A DNA stretch of 5,134 nt from positions 1 to 5,134 of the forward strand of contig DAIEMM010000101.1 in NCBI GenBank assembly GCA_027349605.1, in the 5' to 3' direction. A program made the position numbers and the translations under genes. A model generated the notes under the pieces. It had not been told where the DNA came from, did not search any database, and saw only the letters and a list, made by a program, of their open reading frames with translations. The first letter of the stretch is position 1; the number at the start of each line of letters is the position of its first letter. Source of the DNA: Anaeromyxobacteraceae bacterium (GTDB lineage: Bacteria > Myxococcota > Myxococcia > Myxococcales > Anaeromyxobacteraceae). Shown here in pieces: positions 1-5,134 of this stretch.

Positions 1-767
1 AGAAGGGAGCCTTCTCCGGCGCCGAGCGGCTGCGAAAGGGAGCCTTCGAGGAGGCCGACCAGGGCACGCTCTTCCTCGACGAGATCGGCGAGATGCCGCT
101 CGACCTGCAGGCCAAGCTCCTGCGCGCGCTCGAGAACAACGAGGTGAAGCTGGTCGGCTCCTCGCGGCCCATCCACGTCTCGGTCCGCATCCTGTCGGCC
201 ACCCACCGCGACCTCCCGGCCCAGGTCCGGGCCGGCAAGTTCCGCGAGGACCTGTTCTACCGGCTCTCGGTGATCCCGCTCTCCATCCCCCCGCTGCGGG
301 CCCGGCAGGGGGACGTCCGGGCGCTGGCCCAGCGTTTCCTCGACGCCACCGCGCCGCGCGGGCTGCAGCTGCGCTGGAGCGAGGAAGCGCTCCGCCGTCT
401 CGAGACCTACGACTGGCCCGGCAACGTGCGGCAGCTGAAGAACGTCGTGCAGCGGGCGCTGCTCTTCCGGGGAGAGGGAACCGTCCTGCCGGCCTCGTCC
501 GTCACCTTCGAGGACCTGCGCCCCACCGCCGCGAGCCCCGGCGGCGACGACACCACGCTCTACCTTCCCGGACTCACCCTGGAGGACGTCGAGCGGGAGG
601 CCATCCGCCTTTCGCTCCGGCGCCACCGGGGCAAGCGGGCCGCCGTCGTGAAGGAGCTCCAGATCGCGAAGAGCACGGTCATGAAGCGCATCGCCCAGTG
701 GAAGCTGCAGGACGAGGGGCGGGAGAGCGGCGCGCCGCCCGAGCCGGACGACGGAGATACCGAGTAG
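1..767 (+). CDS. Sigma-54-dependent transcriptional activator, C-terminal part (5' truncated)
   Basis: This is an enhancer-binding protein that uses ATP hydrolysis to remodel sigma-54 RNA polymerase at -24/-12 promoters. The frame is open from base 3 to the TAG at 765-767, giving 254 visible residues. The N-terminal sensor domain, Walker A and the first part of the AAA+ domain lie outside the window. Visible residues 2-7 read GAFSGA, the sigma-54-contacting loop (usually GAFTGA). Walker B GTLFLDEIG is at about 21-29. Sensor I is a SATHRDL variant near 51-57. The arginine-finger segment FREDLFYRL follows near 75-83, and the sensor II motif WPGNVRQLKN is near 138-147. After a linker of about 40 residues comes a Fis-type helix-turn-helix (about 197-235; RGKRAAVVKELQIAKSTVMK), then an acidic tail rich in Gly, Pro and Asp. 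All motifs needed for ATPase function in the visible part look intact. The input signal and target promoters cannot be inferred because the sensor domain is missing. Confidence 0.95.
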   Translation, partial: KGAFSGAERLRKGAFEEADQGTLFLDEIGEMPLDLQAKLLRALENNEVKLVGSSRPIHVSVRILSATHRDLPAQVRAGKFREDLFYRLSVIPLSIPPLRARQGDVRALAQRFLDATAPRGLQLRWSEEALRRLETYDWPGNVRQLKNVVQRALLFRGEGTVLPASSVTFEDLRPTAASPGGDDTTLYLPGLTLEDVEREAIRLSLRRHRGKRAAVVKELQIAKSTVMKRIAQWKLQDEGRESGAPPEPDDGDTE

Positions 768-796
768 GTCGAGCAGGCGCGGCAATCCGTCGCCGA

Positions 797-811
797 GGGA
801 GGCCGCCTCCC
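797..811 (+). terminator. GC hairpin downstream of the sigma-54 activator, possible transcription end
   Basis: GGGAGG (797-802) and CCTCCC (806-811) form a perfect 6-bp stem around a three-base CCG loop, 29 bases after the activator's stop codon. No T-tract follows, so it is not a classical intrinsic terminator. It could act as a pause or RNA-stabilising hairpin, or be chance in such GC-rich DNA. Its CCTCCC half also resembles the outer part of the long inverted repeat starting near 840, so alternative pairings are possible. Confidence 0.25.
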
Positions 812-837
812 GCAGGCAGGAGTGCTGCGCCGGCGTC

Positions 838-1022
838 AAAGCGCCTCCCAGTTGGCCCGAGCCCGTCGCGAGGCACACGATGCCGTGGGCGAGCCGGGAA
901 CCCGACGAGGGAGCAGCGGAGGCGTGCCTGGAGGGCCCGTCGAGCAGCGGACCGAGGAGGCTGCCCGGCGCAGCCAGGCAGCGTGCGCCGCAGCAGGGAT
1001 CGGGCCAACCGGGAGGCGCTCT
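838..1022 (-). repeat. Long imperfect inverted repeat in the convergent intergenic region; candidate structured RNA or 3' UTR element
   Basis: Bases 840-864 are the reverse complement of 996-1020 at 23 of 25 positions. The mismatched pairs are 850/1010 (A with C) and 861/999 (G with A). In minus-strand RNA the first mismatch becomes a U-G pair, as does the next outer mismatch 839/1021. That strand can therefore form 23 uninterrupted pairs (838-860 with 1000-1022), one mismatch, then three more pairs. The outer base is the last base of the TAA of the MshEN-domain gene, so the element sits directly at the 3' end of the minus-strand operon. The enclosed 131 bases hold smaller complementary pairs: 871-876 with 924-929, 959-963 with 971-975, and 960-965 with 977-982 (the last two are mutually exclusive). 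No convincing reading frame lies inside. It could be a 3' UTR structure, a small RNA or a dispersed palindromic repeat. Confidence 0.5.
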
Positions 1023-1549
1023 TAGTTCCAGAAACGCTGCGCGCGGACCGGCTGCACCAGCTCCATCTCCTCGATGGGCTCCGCAGGCATCTCGAGCGCG
1101 TCGGGGTGGTGGCGGCCGAGCAGCTGGCCGATGGCCACGTCGATGTGGACCTTCGGGGCGAGGACGGGGCGAACCGCCTTGCCCGAGGCGAAGGCGACCT
1201 CGTCGAGCGCGGTCAGGTCGAGCGGGTCGCTCGTCGCGACCACGAGGGGGCCGCGCCGCGTCTCGGAGAGCAGCTCCACCGGCAGCACCCGCCGCGCCTC
1301 GATGATCCGGGCCGGGACGAGCCGGAGCACGTCGCGGTCCACGGCGCGGGTGGAGAGGTCAATCACCGGGATCCCGAGCTGGACTCCGAGCGCCCGGACC
1401 ACGGCGGCCTCGTCGACCATGCCGAGGTGCATGAGGGCTCCCCCGATCCGGCCACCCCGACGGCGCTGCCAGTCGAGGCCGGCACGCAACTGCCGCCCGT
1501 CGATGGCGCCCCCCTCGACGAGGATTTGCCCAATAGGAATTCGTTTCAT
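1022..1549 (-). CDS. Stand-alone MshEN / GspE-PilB N-terminal domain protein, putative cyclic-di-GMP receptor
   Basis: The 175-residue protein runs from the ATG at 1549-1547 to the TAA at 1024-1022. Residues about 5-145 match the N-terminal domain of type II secretion and type IV pilus ATPases (T2SSE_N/MshEN). The ATPase domain (Walker A and B, His and Asp boxes) is absent. Two 24-residue motifs of the MshEN type are visible. The first, residues 5-28, has I6-G7, L10-V11, G14, L21, L25 and Q28. The second, residues 34-57, has R34-I35-G36, L39, G43, V50, L54 and Q57. The first starts with Pro5 where the family has Arg. The following GIPVIDL and VATSDPLDL segments are typical of the domain. The start avoids a frame extension into cpoB, and a weak purine stretch (1558-1567) lies 8 bases upstream. 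It follows cpoB by 92 bases in the same direction. Role inferred: regulatory or scaffolding protein; no partner ATPase is in view. Confidence 0.85.
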   Translation of the reverse strand: MKRIPIGQILVEGGAIDGRQLRAGLDWQRRRGGRIGGALMHLGMVDEAAVVRALGVQLGIPVIDLSTRAVDRDVLRLVPARIIEARRVLPVELLSETRRGPLVVATSDPLDLTALDEVAFASGKAVRPVLAPKVHIDVAIGQLLGRHHPDALEMPAEPIEEMELVQPVRAQRFWN

Positions 1550-1641
1550 CTGGTCAGTCCCGCCCTTCGCCCCCAGCGGCAAAAACGGCTGACCCTCACA
1601 CTCGCCCGTACAGGTCCCGACACGCAAGTCCCACGGACGGG

Positions 1642-2499
1642 CTACTTCTTCGGTGGGGCTTTCTTCTTGGTATTCTTCGACATTTCTGCCAGGCGGGCAC
1701 TGGCCTTCTTGGCCGCCGTGGTCTTGGGATACCGCTTCGTCACGTCCTGGAAGATCGCCTTCGCGTCGGCCCGGAGGTCGAGGGCCAGCATGGCCTCCCC
1801 GGTCCGGAAGAGCGCGTCGGGGGCCTTGTCGGAACGGGGGAAGTCCTGGGCCACCTTCCCGTACGAAAGGACGGCCTCGCGATATCGCTTCTCCCCGAAC
1901 GAGATCTCGCCCATCCGGAACCAGGCGTCGGCCGCACGCGGGTCGGTGGGCCACTTCTTCACGTACTCGTCGTAGAGCTGGCGGGCGACGGCCCGCTCGC
2001 CGGCCTGCTCCTGGGCGATGGCCAGCGCGAAGAAGTCGGCCTTGTCCGACGGACGCTTCAGCGCCTCCGCCCGCTTGCGCCCCTCGTAGTCCTCGAGCGC
2101 ACCCGCCCCCTTCAGCGCGGCGAAGCGGGCCTCGGTGTCCGACTGGAGCTGTGCGAGGCGCTGGTCGGACAGCTGGAGCTGGTGCTGCTGCTCCTCGAGC
2201 TGGCCGGCCAGGCGGGTGAGGGACTCCTGCATGCGGTCCTGGTTCGCCACCACGTCGGCCCCGCTGCGGTGGGCCGTGGTGTTGAGCTCGTCGAGCTTCT
2301 TCTGGACCTCGACGATCTTCTGGTCGACCCGGGCGATGCGGTCCCGGACCACGGTGCGCTGCTCCTCGATCTGCTGGGTGGTGGCGGCACTCTCCGCCTC
2401 CAGCCGCTGGATGCGGGCATCCATCTGGCGTCCCTTCTCGACGGGGACCCAGCAGGCGGAGCCTGCGAGGAGCAGCGCGAACGCGATCCGGTTCTTCAT
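1642..2499 (-). CDS. cpoB: CpoB/YbgF-like Tol-Pal-associated protein: lipoprotein-type signal, coiled coil, TPR repeats
   Basis: This 285-residue envelope protein probably acts in the periplasm with the Tol-Pal system. Residues 1-15 form a short signal peptide (basic KNR, then AFALLLAGSA) ending before Cys16. The lipobox is atypical (G-S-A-C) but fits the loose lipoprotein pattern, so it may be lipid-anchored, unlike soluble E. coli CpoB. Residues about 24-130 are rich in Gln, Glu, Arg and Leu in heptad-like spacing, a long coiled coil corresponding to the trimerisation region. Residues about 150-265 contain three TPR-like units; markers include LYDEYVKKWPTDPRAADAWFR (174-194) and the similar blocks ending in QDFPRSDKAPDALFR and KRYPKTTAAKKA. 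The tail is basic (KKKAPPKK). The gene starts 15 bases after the pal stop codon with only a weak ribosome site, consistent with translation from the pal transcript. In E. coli CpoB couples Tol to PBP1B during constriction; that role here is inferred. Confidence 0.9.
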   Translation of the reverse strand: MKNRIAFALLLAGSACWVPVEKGRQMDARIQRLEAESAATTQQIEEQRTVVRDRIARVDQKIVEVQKKLDELNTTAHRSGADVVANQDRMQESLTRLAGQLEEQQHQLQLSDQRLAQLQSDTEARFAALKGAGALEDYEGRKRAEALKRPSDKADFFALAIAQEQAGERAVARQLYDEYVKKWPTDPRAADAWFRMGEISFGEKRYREAVLSYGKVAQDFPRSDKAPDALFRTGEAMLALDLRADAKAIFQDVTKRYPKTTAAKKASARLAEMSKNTKKKAPPKK

Positions 2500-2514
2500 C
2501 GACCCACGGTCCGC

Positions 2515-3201
2515 TTACTTCGCCACGACGTCGTCGCGGCGGTTCTTCTGCCAGCAGGACTCGGTGGCGTCGGAGCAGACGGGCCGCTCCTTGCCGTAGC
2601 TCACCGCCTGGATCGACCTGGCCGGGATGCCCAGGTTCACCAGGAACTTCTTGGCGGACTCGGCGCGGCGCTGCCCGAGCTGGAGGTTGTACTCGACGGT
2701 CCCGCGGTCGTCGCAGTTGCCCTCGACGGTGACCGTGGTGAAGCCCTTCTCCTTGATGCAGGTGGCGTTCTTGCTCAGGTCAGCCTGGGACTCGGGCGTC
2801 AGGACCGCACGGTCGAAGGCGAAGTAGATGGGCAGGAGCTTGCCGCCGCCGGCCGGGCAGGCCGAGGGCTCGCCGGTCGGGGGGGTGACCGGGGGCGCGG
2901 GAGGCGGCGCGACGGTCATGCACTTGCCGGCCTCGCAGGCCTTGCCGGACGGGCAGTCGTCGTTGCGCTCGCACTCGGGGCGCGGAACGCACTTCAGGGT
3001 GCGGCAGACGAACCCGGCCTTGCAGTCGGTGTCCTGGCCGCACTCCTGGCAGCGCCCCTCGACGCAGGTCTTGCCGTACCCCTCCTGGGCGGCGCAATCC
3101 TCGCTGGTCTTGCACTCCCCATCCTTGGGCTTCGCCGGGCAACCGGCGAGGAAGAGGGCCAGAACGGGAACGGCGAGCAGAATCGAGCGGTGCATCCTCA
3201 T
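2515..3201 (-). CDS. pal: Peptidoglycan-associated lipoprotein (Pal) with an inserted cysteine-repeat region
   Basis: This 228-residue outer-membrane lipoprotein is predicted to bind peptidoglycan through an OmpA-like domain. Residues 1-20 are a lipoprotein signal with lipobox L18-A-G-C21. Residues 30-94 hold three tandem units of the form C-x5-C-x(5 or 9)-C-x4-C: Cys30/36/46/51, Cys54/60/66/71 and Cys77/83/89/94. A Pro-rich linker (about 98-112) leads to the OmpA domain from about 121: YFAFD (126-130), DDRGTVEYN (164-172), the peptidoglycan-binding segment NLQLGQRRA (172-180) and SYGKERP (201-207). Four further cysteines (148, 163, 209, 216) lie inside this domain. E. coli Pal is shorter and lacks the cysteine block. 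The ATG at 3201-3199 is preferred because GGAGGA lies 5 bases upstream; Met3 is an alternative with poorer spacing. It heads the pal-cpoB pair, but tolB is not directly upstream. Confidence 0.95.
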   Translation of the reverse strand: MRMHRSILLAVPVLALFLAGCPAKPKDGECKTSEDCAAQEGYGKTCVEGRCQECGQDTDCKAGFVCRTLKCVPRPECERNDDCPSGKACEAGKCMTVAPPPAPPVTPPTGEPSACPAGGGKLLPIYFAFDRAVLTPESQADLSKNATCIKEKGFTTVTVEGNCDDRGTVEYNLQLGQRRAESAKKFLVNLGIPARSIQAVSYGKERPVCSDATESCWQKNRRDDVVAK

Positions 3202-3206
3202 GGATT

Positions 3207-3212
3207 TCCTCC
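3207..3212 (-). promoter_or_regulatory. Strong Shine-Dalgarno of pal
   Basis: The minus strand reads GGAGGA here, five bases before the ATG at 3201-3199. This is the best ribosome-binding site in the window. It favours that ATG over the in-frame ATG two codons later, and it rules out treating the much longer upstream open frame as the real start. Confidence 0.8.
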
Positions 3213-3249
3213 GTGTAATGGAGCTGGGCCGCGTGAAAGTCGAGTTCTC

Positions 3250-3278
3250 CTGATGCTCCGCTTTGCCCGGAGTGTCAA
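3250..3278 (-). promoter_or_regulatory. Candidate housekeeping-sigma promoter for the pal-cpoB-MshEN unit
   Basis: On the minus strand a perfect TTGACA (3278-3273) is followed, after 17 bases, by CATCAG (3255-3250), a weak -10 element. Transcription would start near 3243 and leave a leader of roughly 40 bases before pal. The -35 match and the spacing are good, but the -10 is poor, so this is a candidate only. A promoter is expected here because pal is divergent from its upstream neighbour. Confidence 0.4.
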
Positions 3279-3450
3279 ACGAAAATCCCCCCGGGAATGT
3301 AGCCCCCCTGGCGGAGGTTCTCGAATTGCGCGGGTCACGGACCGTTCCCGGCCATCCCTCCCTCCCGGCCGGGAAGTCCGTTGACCCGCGTATTTCCATG
3401 GCCCCTTTGCGGGCGCGACCCCGCGGGACTATCGTCTCTCGCCCCTCATC

Positions 3451-5134
3451 GTGGAAACAGACCCCACCCCAGACGGCCCGCCGCCGGCCGGCCCCGCGAC
3501 CCCCGGCCCCGCGACCCCCGACCCGGCGCCGCCGCCCTCCCGCGCCGCCGCCTGGCTGCGTCGCCTCGGCGGGAAGCGCGTCGTGCAGGCCGCGCTCGTG
3601 GTGCTGGCGCTCGTCGGCCTGGCATCCGGCGGCCTGGCCTTCGCCTGGACCCGGGAGCTGCCCGCCTTCGACGGGCTCAAGGACTACCGCCCGCTCGTCT
3701 CCACCCGCGTGTTCGCGGCCGACGGCACCGAGGCCTTCGTGTTCGCCCGCGAGCGCCGGACCGTGGTCCCGTTCGACGAGATCCCGGCGGTCATGAAGCA
3801 GGCGGTGCTCTCCGCCGAGGATTCCGGCTTCTACGAGCACGAGGGCGTGAACTACCTGGCCATCCTGCGCTGCGCGCTCAAGGGAGTCCTTCGCGGCGGC
3901 GTGGCCTGCGGGGGCTCCACCATCACCCAGCAGGTGGTGAAGACGTTCCTGCTCCCGACCGAGTGGCGCGTGAAGCGCAAGGTGAAGGAGCTCTTCCTCG
4001 CCCCGCGCCTCGAGCAGAACCTCTCCAAGGACGAGATCCTCTACCTCTACCTGAACCAGATCTACATGGGGCACCGGCGCCACGGCGTGGAGGAGGCCGC
4101 CCGGTTCTACTTCGGGAAGGGGGTCGCCGATGTCACCATCGGTGAAGCGGCGACGCTGGCCGGCCTGATCCAGTCCCCGGAGAGGCTCTCCCCGGTGAAG
4201 CACCTGGAGGCGGCCCGGGCCCGGCAGCGCTACGTGCTGCGCCGCATGGTGGAGGACGGCGCCATCGACGCCCGCACCGCCGAGGCCGAGGCGGCGAAGC
4301 CCCTCAGGCTGCGCAAGCCCACCGAGCCCTACGGCGCCTGGTACGCCGACGCGGTCCGCCGCCACCTCGACGAGCGCTACGGCGCCGAGCGGGTGGAAAC
4401 CGACGGACTGCAGGTCGACGTGGCGATGATCCCGAACCTCCAGCGCGCCGCCGAGGCGGCGCTCGACGCCGACCTGCGGCTCGTGGACAAGCGGCACGGC
4501 TGGCGGGGCGCGCCGCAGCGGCTCGACGAGAAGCAGCTCGCCGCGGTCCTGCCCGCCTGGCGCGAGCGGCTGGCGGCGGCCACTCCGCGTCCGGGCGAGC
4601 TCCTGGTCTGGGACCTGGGGCGCGTGGACCCCGACGAGATCGACCCGGAGGCCGACGCTCAGGTCGACCCCCGCCACCGGGTCCGGGTGCGCCCGCTCGA
4701 GGCCGGCGAGACCTACGCGTTCCTGGTGGAGAAGGTCGCGGACCGGCTCGCCACCCTCGACATGGGCGGGGCCAAGGGGGTCATCCCCTTCTCCGACGTG
4801 GCCTGGGCCCGCAAGTACAACCCGGCGGTGGGGACCGCCTCGCCGAAGAGGATGGGCGACGTGCTCCGGCCCGGGGACATCGTGCTCGCCCGGGTGGTCC
4901 CGGGGCGGCAGCCGCCCAACGACCTGGCCCGCGCCTGGAAGCCCGTCCCGCTCTCGCTCGAGCAGGTCCCGCGCGTCGAGGGAGCGCTCGTCGCCATCGA
5001 CCCGGCCACCCGGGGCATCCGCGCGCTGGTGGGTGGGCAGGACTTCGCGCGCTCCCAGTTCAACCGGGCCATCCAGGCGAAGCGCCAGCCGGGCAGCGCC
5101 TTCAAGCCGTTCGTGTGGGGCGCCGCGGTGGAGT
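3451..5134 (+). CDS. mrcA: Class A penicillin-binding protein, PBP1A type (bifunctional peptidoglycan synthase), 3' truncated
   Basis: This inner-membrane enzyme polymerises lipid II and crosslinks peptidoglycan; 561 residues are visible. A Pro/Ala-rich cytoplasmic tail (1-40) precedes one membrane helix (about 44-66). The GT51 glycosyltransferase domain follows with its usual motifs: the ED-x2-F-x2-H-x-G block with catalytic Glu123, GGSTITQQ (154-161), the RKxKE block with Glu180, and KDEILYLYLNQIY (193-205). Residues about 405-500 resemble the OB-like domain inserted in PBP1A proteins (GDIVLARVV near its end). The transpeptidase domain begins near 511 (GALVAIDPATRG), and its SxxK nucleophile motif is S549-A-F-K552; SxN and KTG lie past the window edge. 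The GTG at 3451 is the only usual start between the in-frame TGA at 3382 and the membrane helix. It lacks a clear Shine-Dalgarno. The gene diverges from pal-cpoB. PBP1A rather than PBP1B/1C is favoured by the OB domain. Confidence 0.93.
   Translation, partial: METDPTPDGPPPAGPATPGPATPDPAPPPSRAAAWLRRLGGKRVVQAALVVLALVGLASGGLAFAWTRELPAFDGLKDYRPLVSTRVFAADGTEAFVFARERRTVVPFDEIPAVMKQAVLSAEDSGFYEHEGVNYLAILRCALKGVLRGGVACGGSTITQQVVKTFLLPTEWRVKRKVKELFLAPRLEQNLSKDEILYLYLNQIYMGHRRHGVEEAARFYFGKGVADVTIGEAATLAGLIQSPERLSPVKHLEAARARQRYVLRRMVEDGAIDARTAEAEAAKPLRLRKPTEPYGAWYADAVRRHLDERYGAERVETDGLQVDVAMIPNLQRAAEAALDADLRLVDKRHGWRGAPQRLDEKQLAAVLPAWRERLAAATPRPGELLVWDLGRVDPDEIDPEADAQVDPRHRVRVRPLEAGETYAFLVEKVADRLATLDMGGAKGVIPFSDVAWARKYNPAVGTASPKRMGDVLRPGDIVLARVVPGRQPPNDLARAWKPVPLSLEQVPRVEGALVAIDPATRGIRALVGGQDFARSQFNRAIQAKRQPGSAFKPFVWGAAVE
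3490..3519 (+). repeat. Perfect 15-bp tandem duplication encoding GPATP twice
   Basis: The unit GGCCCCGCGACCCCC occurs twice without a break (3490-3504 and 3505-3519), in frame, encoding residues 14-18 and 19-23 of the PBP. A degenerate third unit (DPAPP) follows. It lies in the disordered cytoplasmic tail, so copy-number change would keep the frame and probably be tolerated. Confidence 0.85.

Larger units (their letters stand above)
3202..3450. other. Divergent intergenic region between pal and the class A PBP gene
   Basis: This 249-base stretch must carry the signals for both divergent genes. The pal side holds the -35/-10 candidate and Shine-Dalgarno listed separately. On the PBP side there is a TTGACC at 3381-3386, but no convincing -10 at a normal distance. 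A small GC stem (3409-3413 with 3420-3424) lies 26 bases before the GTG. No clear Shine-Dalgarno precedes that GTG; the preceding 20 bases are pyrimidine-rich. No coding frame here is convincing: the ATG at 3398 opens only an out-of-frame shadow of the PBP gene. Confidence 0.6.

Noticed and set aside
768..1021. Small protein genes in the convergent intergenic region
   Set aside because: Frames here lack ribosome sites and recognisable domains and overlap the inverted-repeat structure; none is supportable.
1550..1641. Possible terminator between cpoB and the MshEN gene
   Set aside because: Only 4-5 bp complementary segments with poor loops and no T-tract; insufficient to call, so operon continuity remains open.
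1022..1954. 310-residue form of the MshEN-domain protein
   Set aside because: The extra 135 residues overlap cpoB out of frame and look like GC-driven noise. The recognisable domain begins at the ATG at 1549.
698..1975. 425-residue plus-strand open frame
   Set aside because: It overlaps the end of the activator and lies antisense to the MshEN gene and cpoB. Its Arg/Gly/Ala-rich composition matches no family, and it is a shadow of high GC.
2182..3384. 400-residue plus-strand open frame antisense to cpoB and pal
   Set aside because: Leu/Gly/Ala/Val-rich shadow of well-supported genes on the other strand, with no recognisable domain.
3381..3386. TTGACC as a -35 element for the PBP gene
   Set aside because: No acceptable -10 hexamer 16-18 bases downstream, so no promoter was called.
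2515..4677. 720-residue minus-strand open frame containing Pal at its C-terminal end
   Set aside because: The upstream part lies antisense to clear PBP coding sequence and has biased, low-complexity composition. The Shine-Dalgarno and lipoprotein signal fix the Pal start at 3201.

Overview
The window is strongly GC-rich, with G or C at nearly every third codon position, so long spurious open frames run opposite the real genes. The gene families present are a sigma-54 activator, a Pal lipoprotein with tandem cysteine repeats, a stand-alone MshEN/GspE N-terminal domain protein and an OB-domain class A PBP. Together they suggest a Gram-negative deltaproteobacterium of the Myxococcota, perhaps close to Anaeromyxobacter. 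That placement is inference from family content and base composition, not a database match.

Layout, left to right. (1) 1-767, plus strand: the C-terminal two thirds of a sigma-54-dependent enhancer-binding protein, cut by the window edge. (2) 768-1021: a convergent intergenic space with a short GC hairpin near the regulator's end and a long imperfect inverted repeat (838-864 with 996-1022) that abuts the stop codon of the minus-strand gene. (3) 1022-3201, minus strand: a probable three-gene transcription unit read right to left, pal (2515-3201), cpoB/ybgF (1642-2499) and a 175-residue MshEN-domain protein (1022-1549). A TTGACA -35 element and a strong Shine-Dalgarno lie upstream of pal. (4) 3202-3450: a divergent intergenic region. 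(5) 3451-5134, plus strand: a class A penicillin-binding protein of the PBP1A type, cut by the right edge just after its transpeptidase SxxK motif.

Most of the window concerns the cell envelope. Pal tethers the outer membrane to peptidoglycan. CpoB is the periplasmic protein that in E. coli links the Tol-Pal machine to a class A PBP. The divergent neighbour here is itself a bifunctional peptidoglycan synthase. The pal-cpoB pair is not directly preceded by tolB, and it is followed by a predicted cyclic-di-GMP-binding domain with no ATPase attached. The points most worth a second look are that MshEN protein, whose first binding motif has Pro in place of Arg; the three-fold cysteine repeat between the Pal lipobox and its OmpA domain; and the inverted repeat, whose mismatches become G-U pairs only in minus-strand RNA. 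No tRNA, rRNA, CRISPR array, insertion sequence or phage gene was seen.
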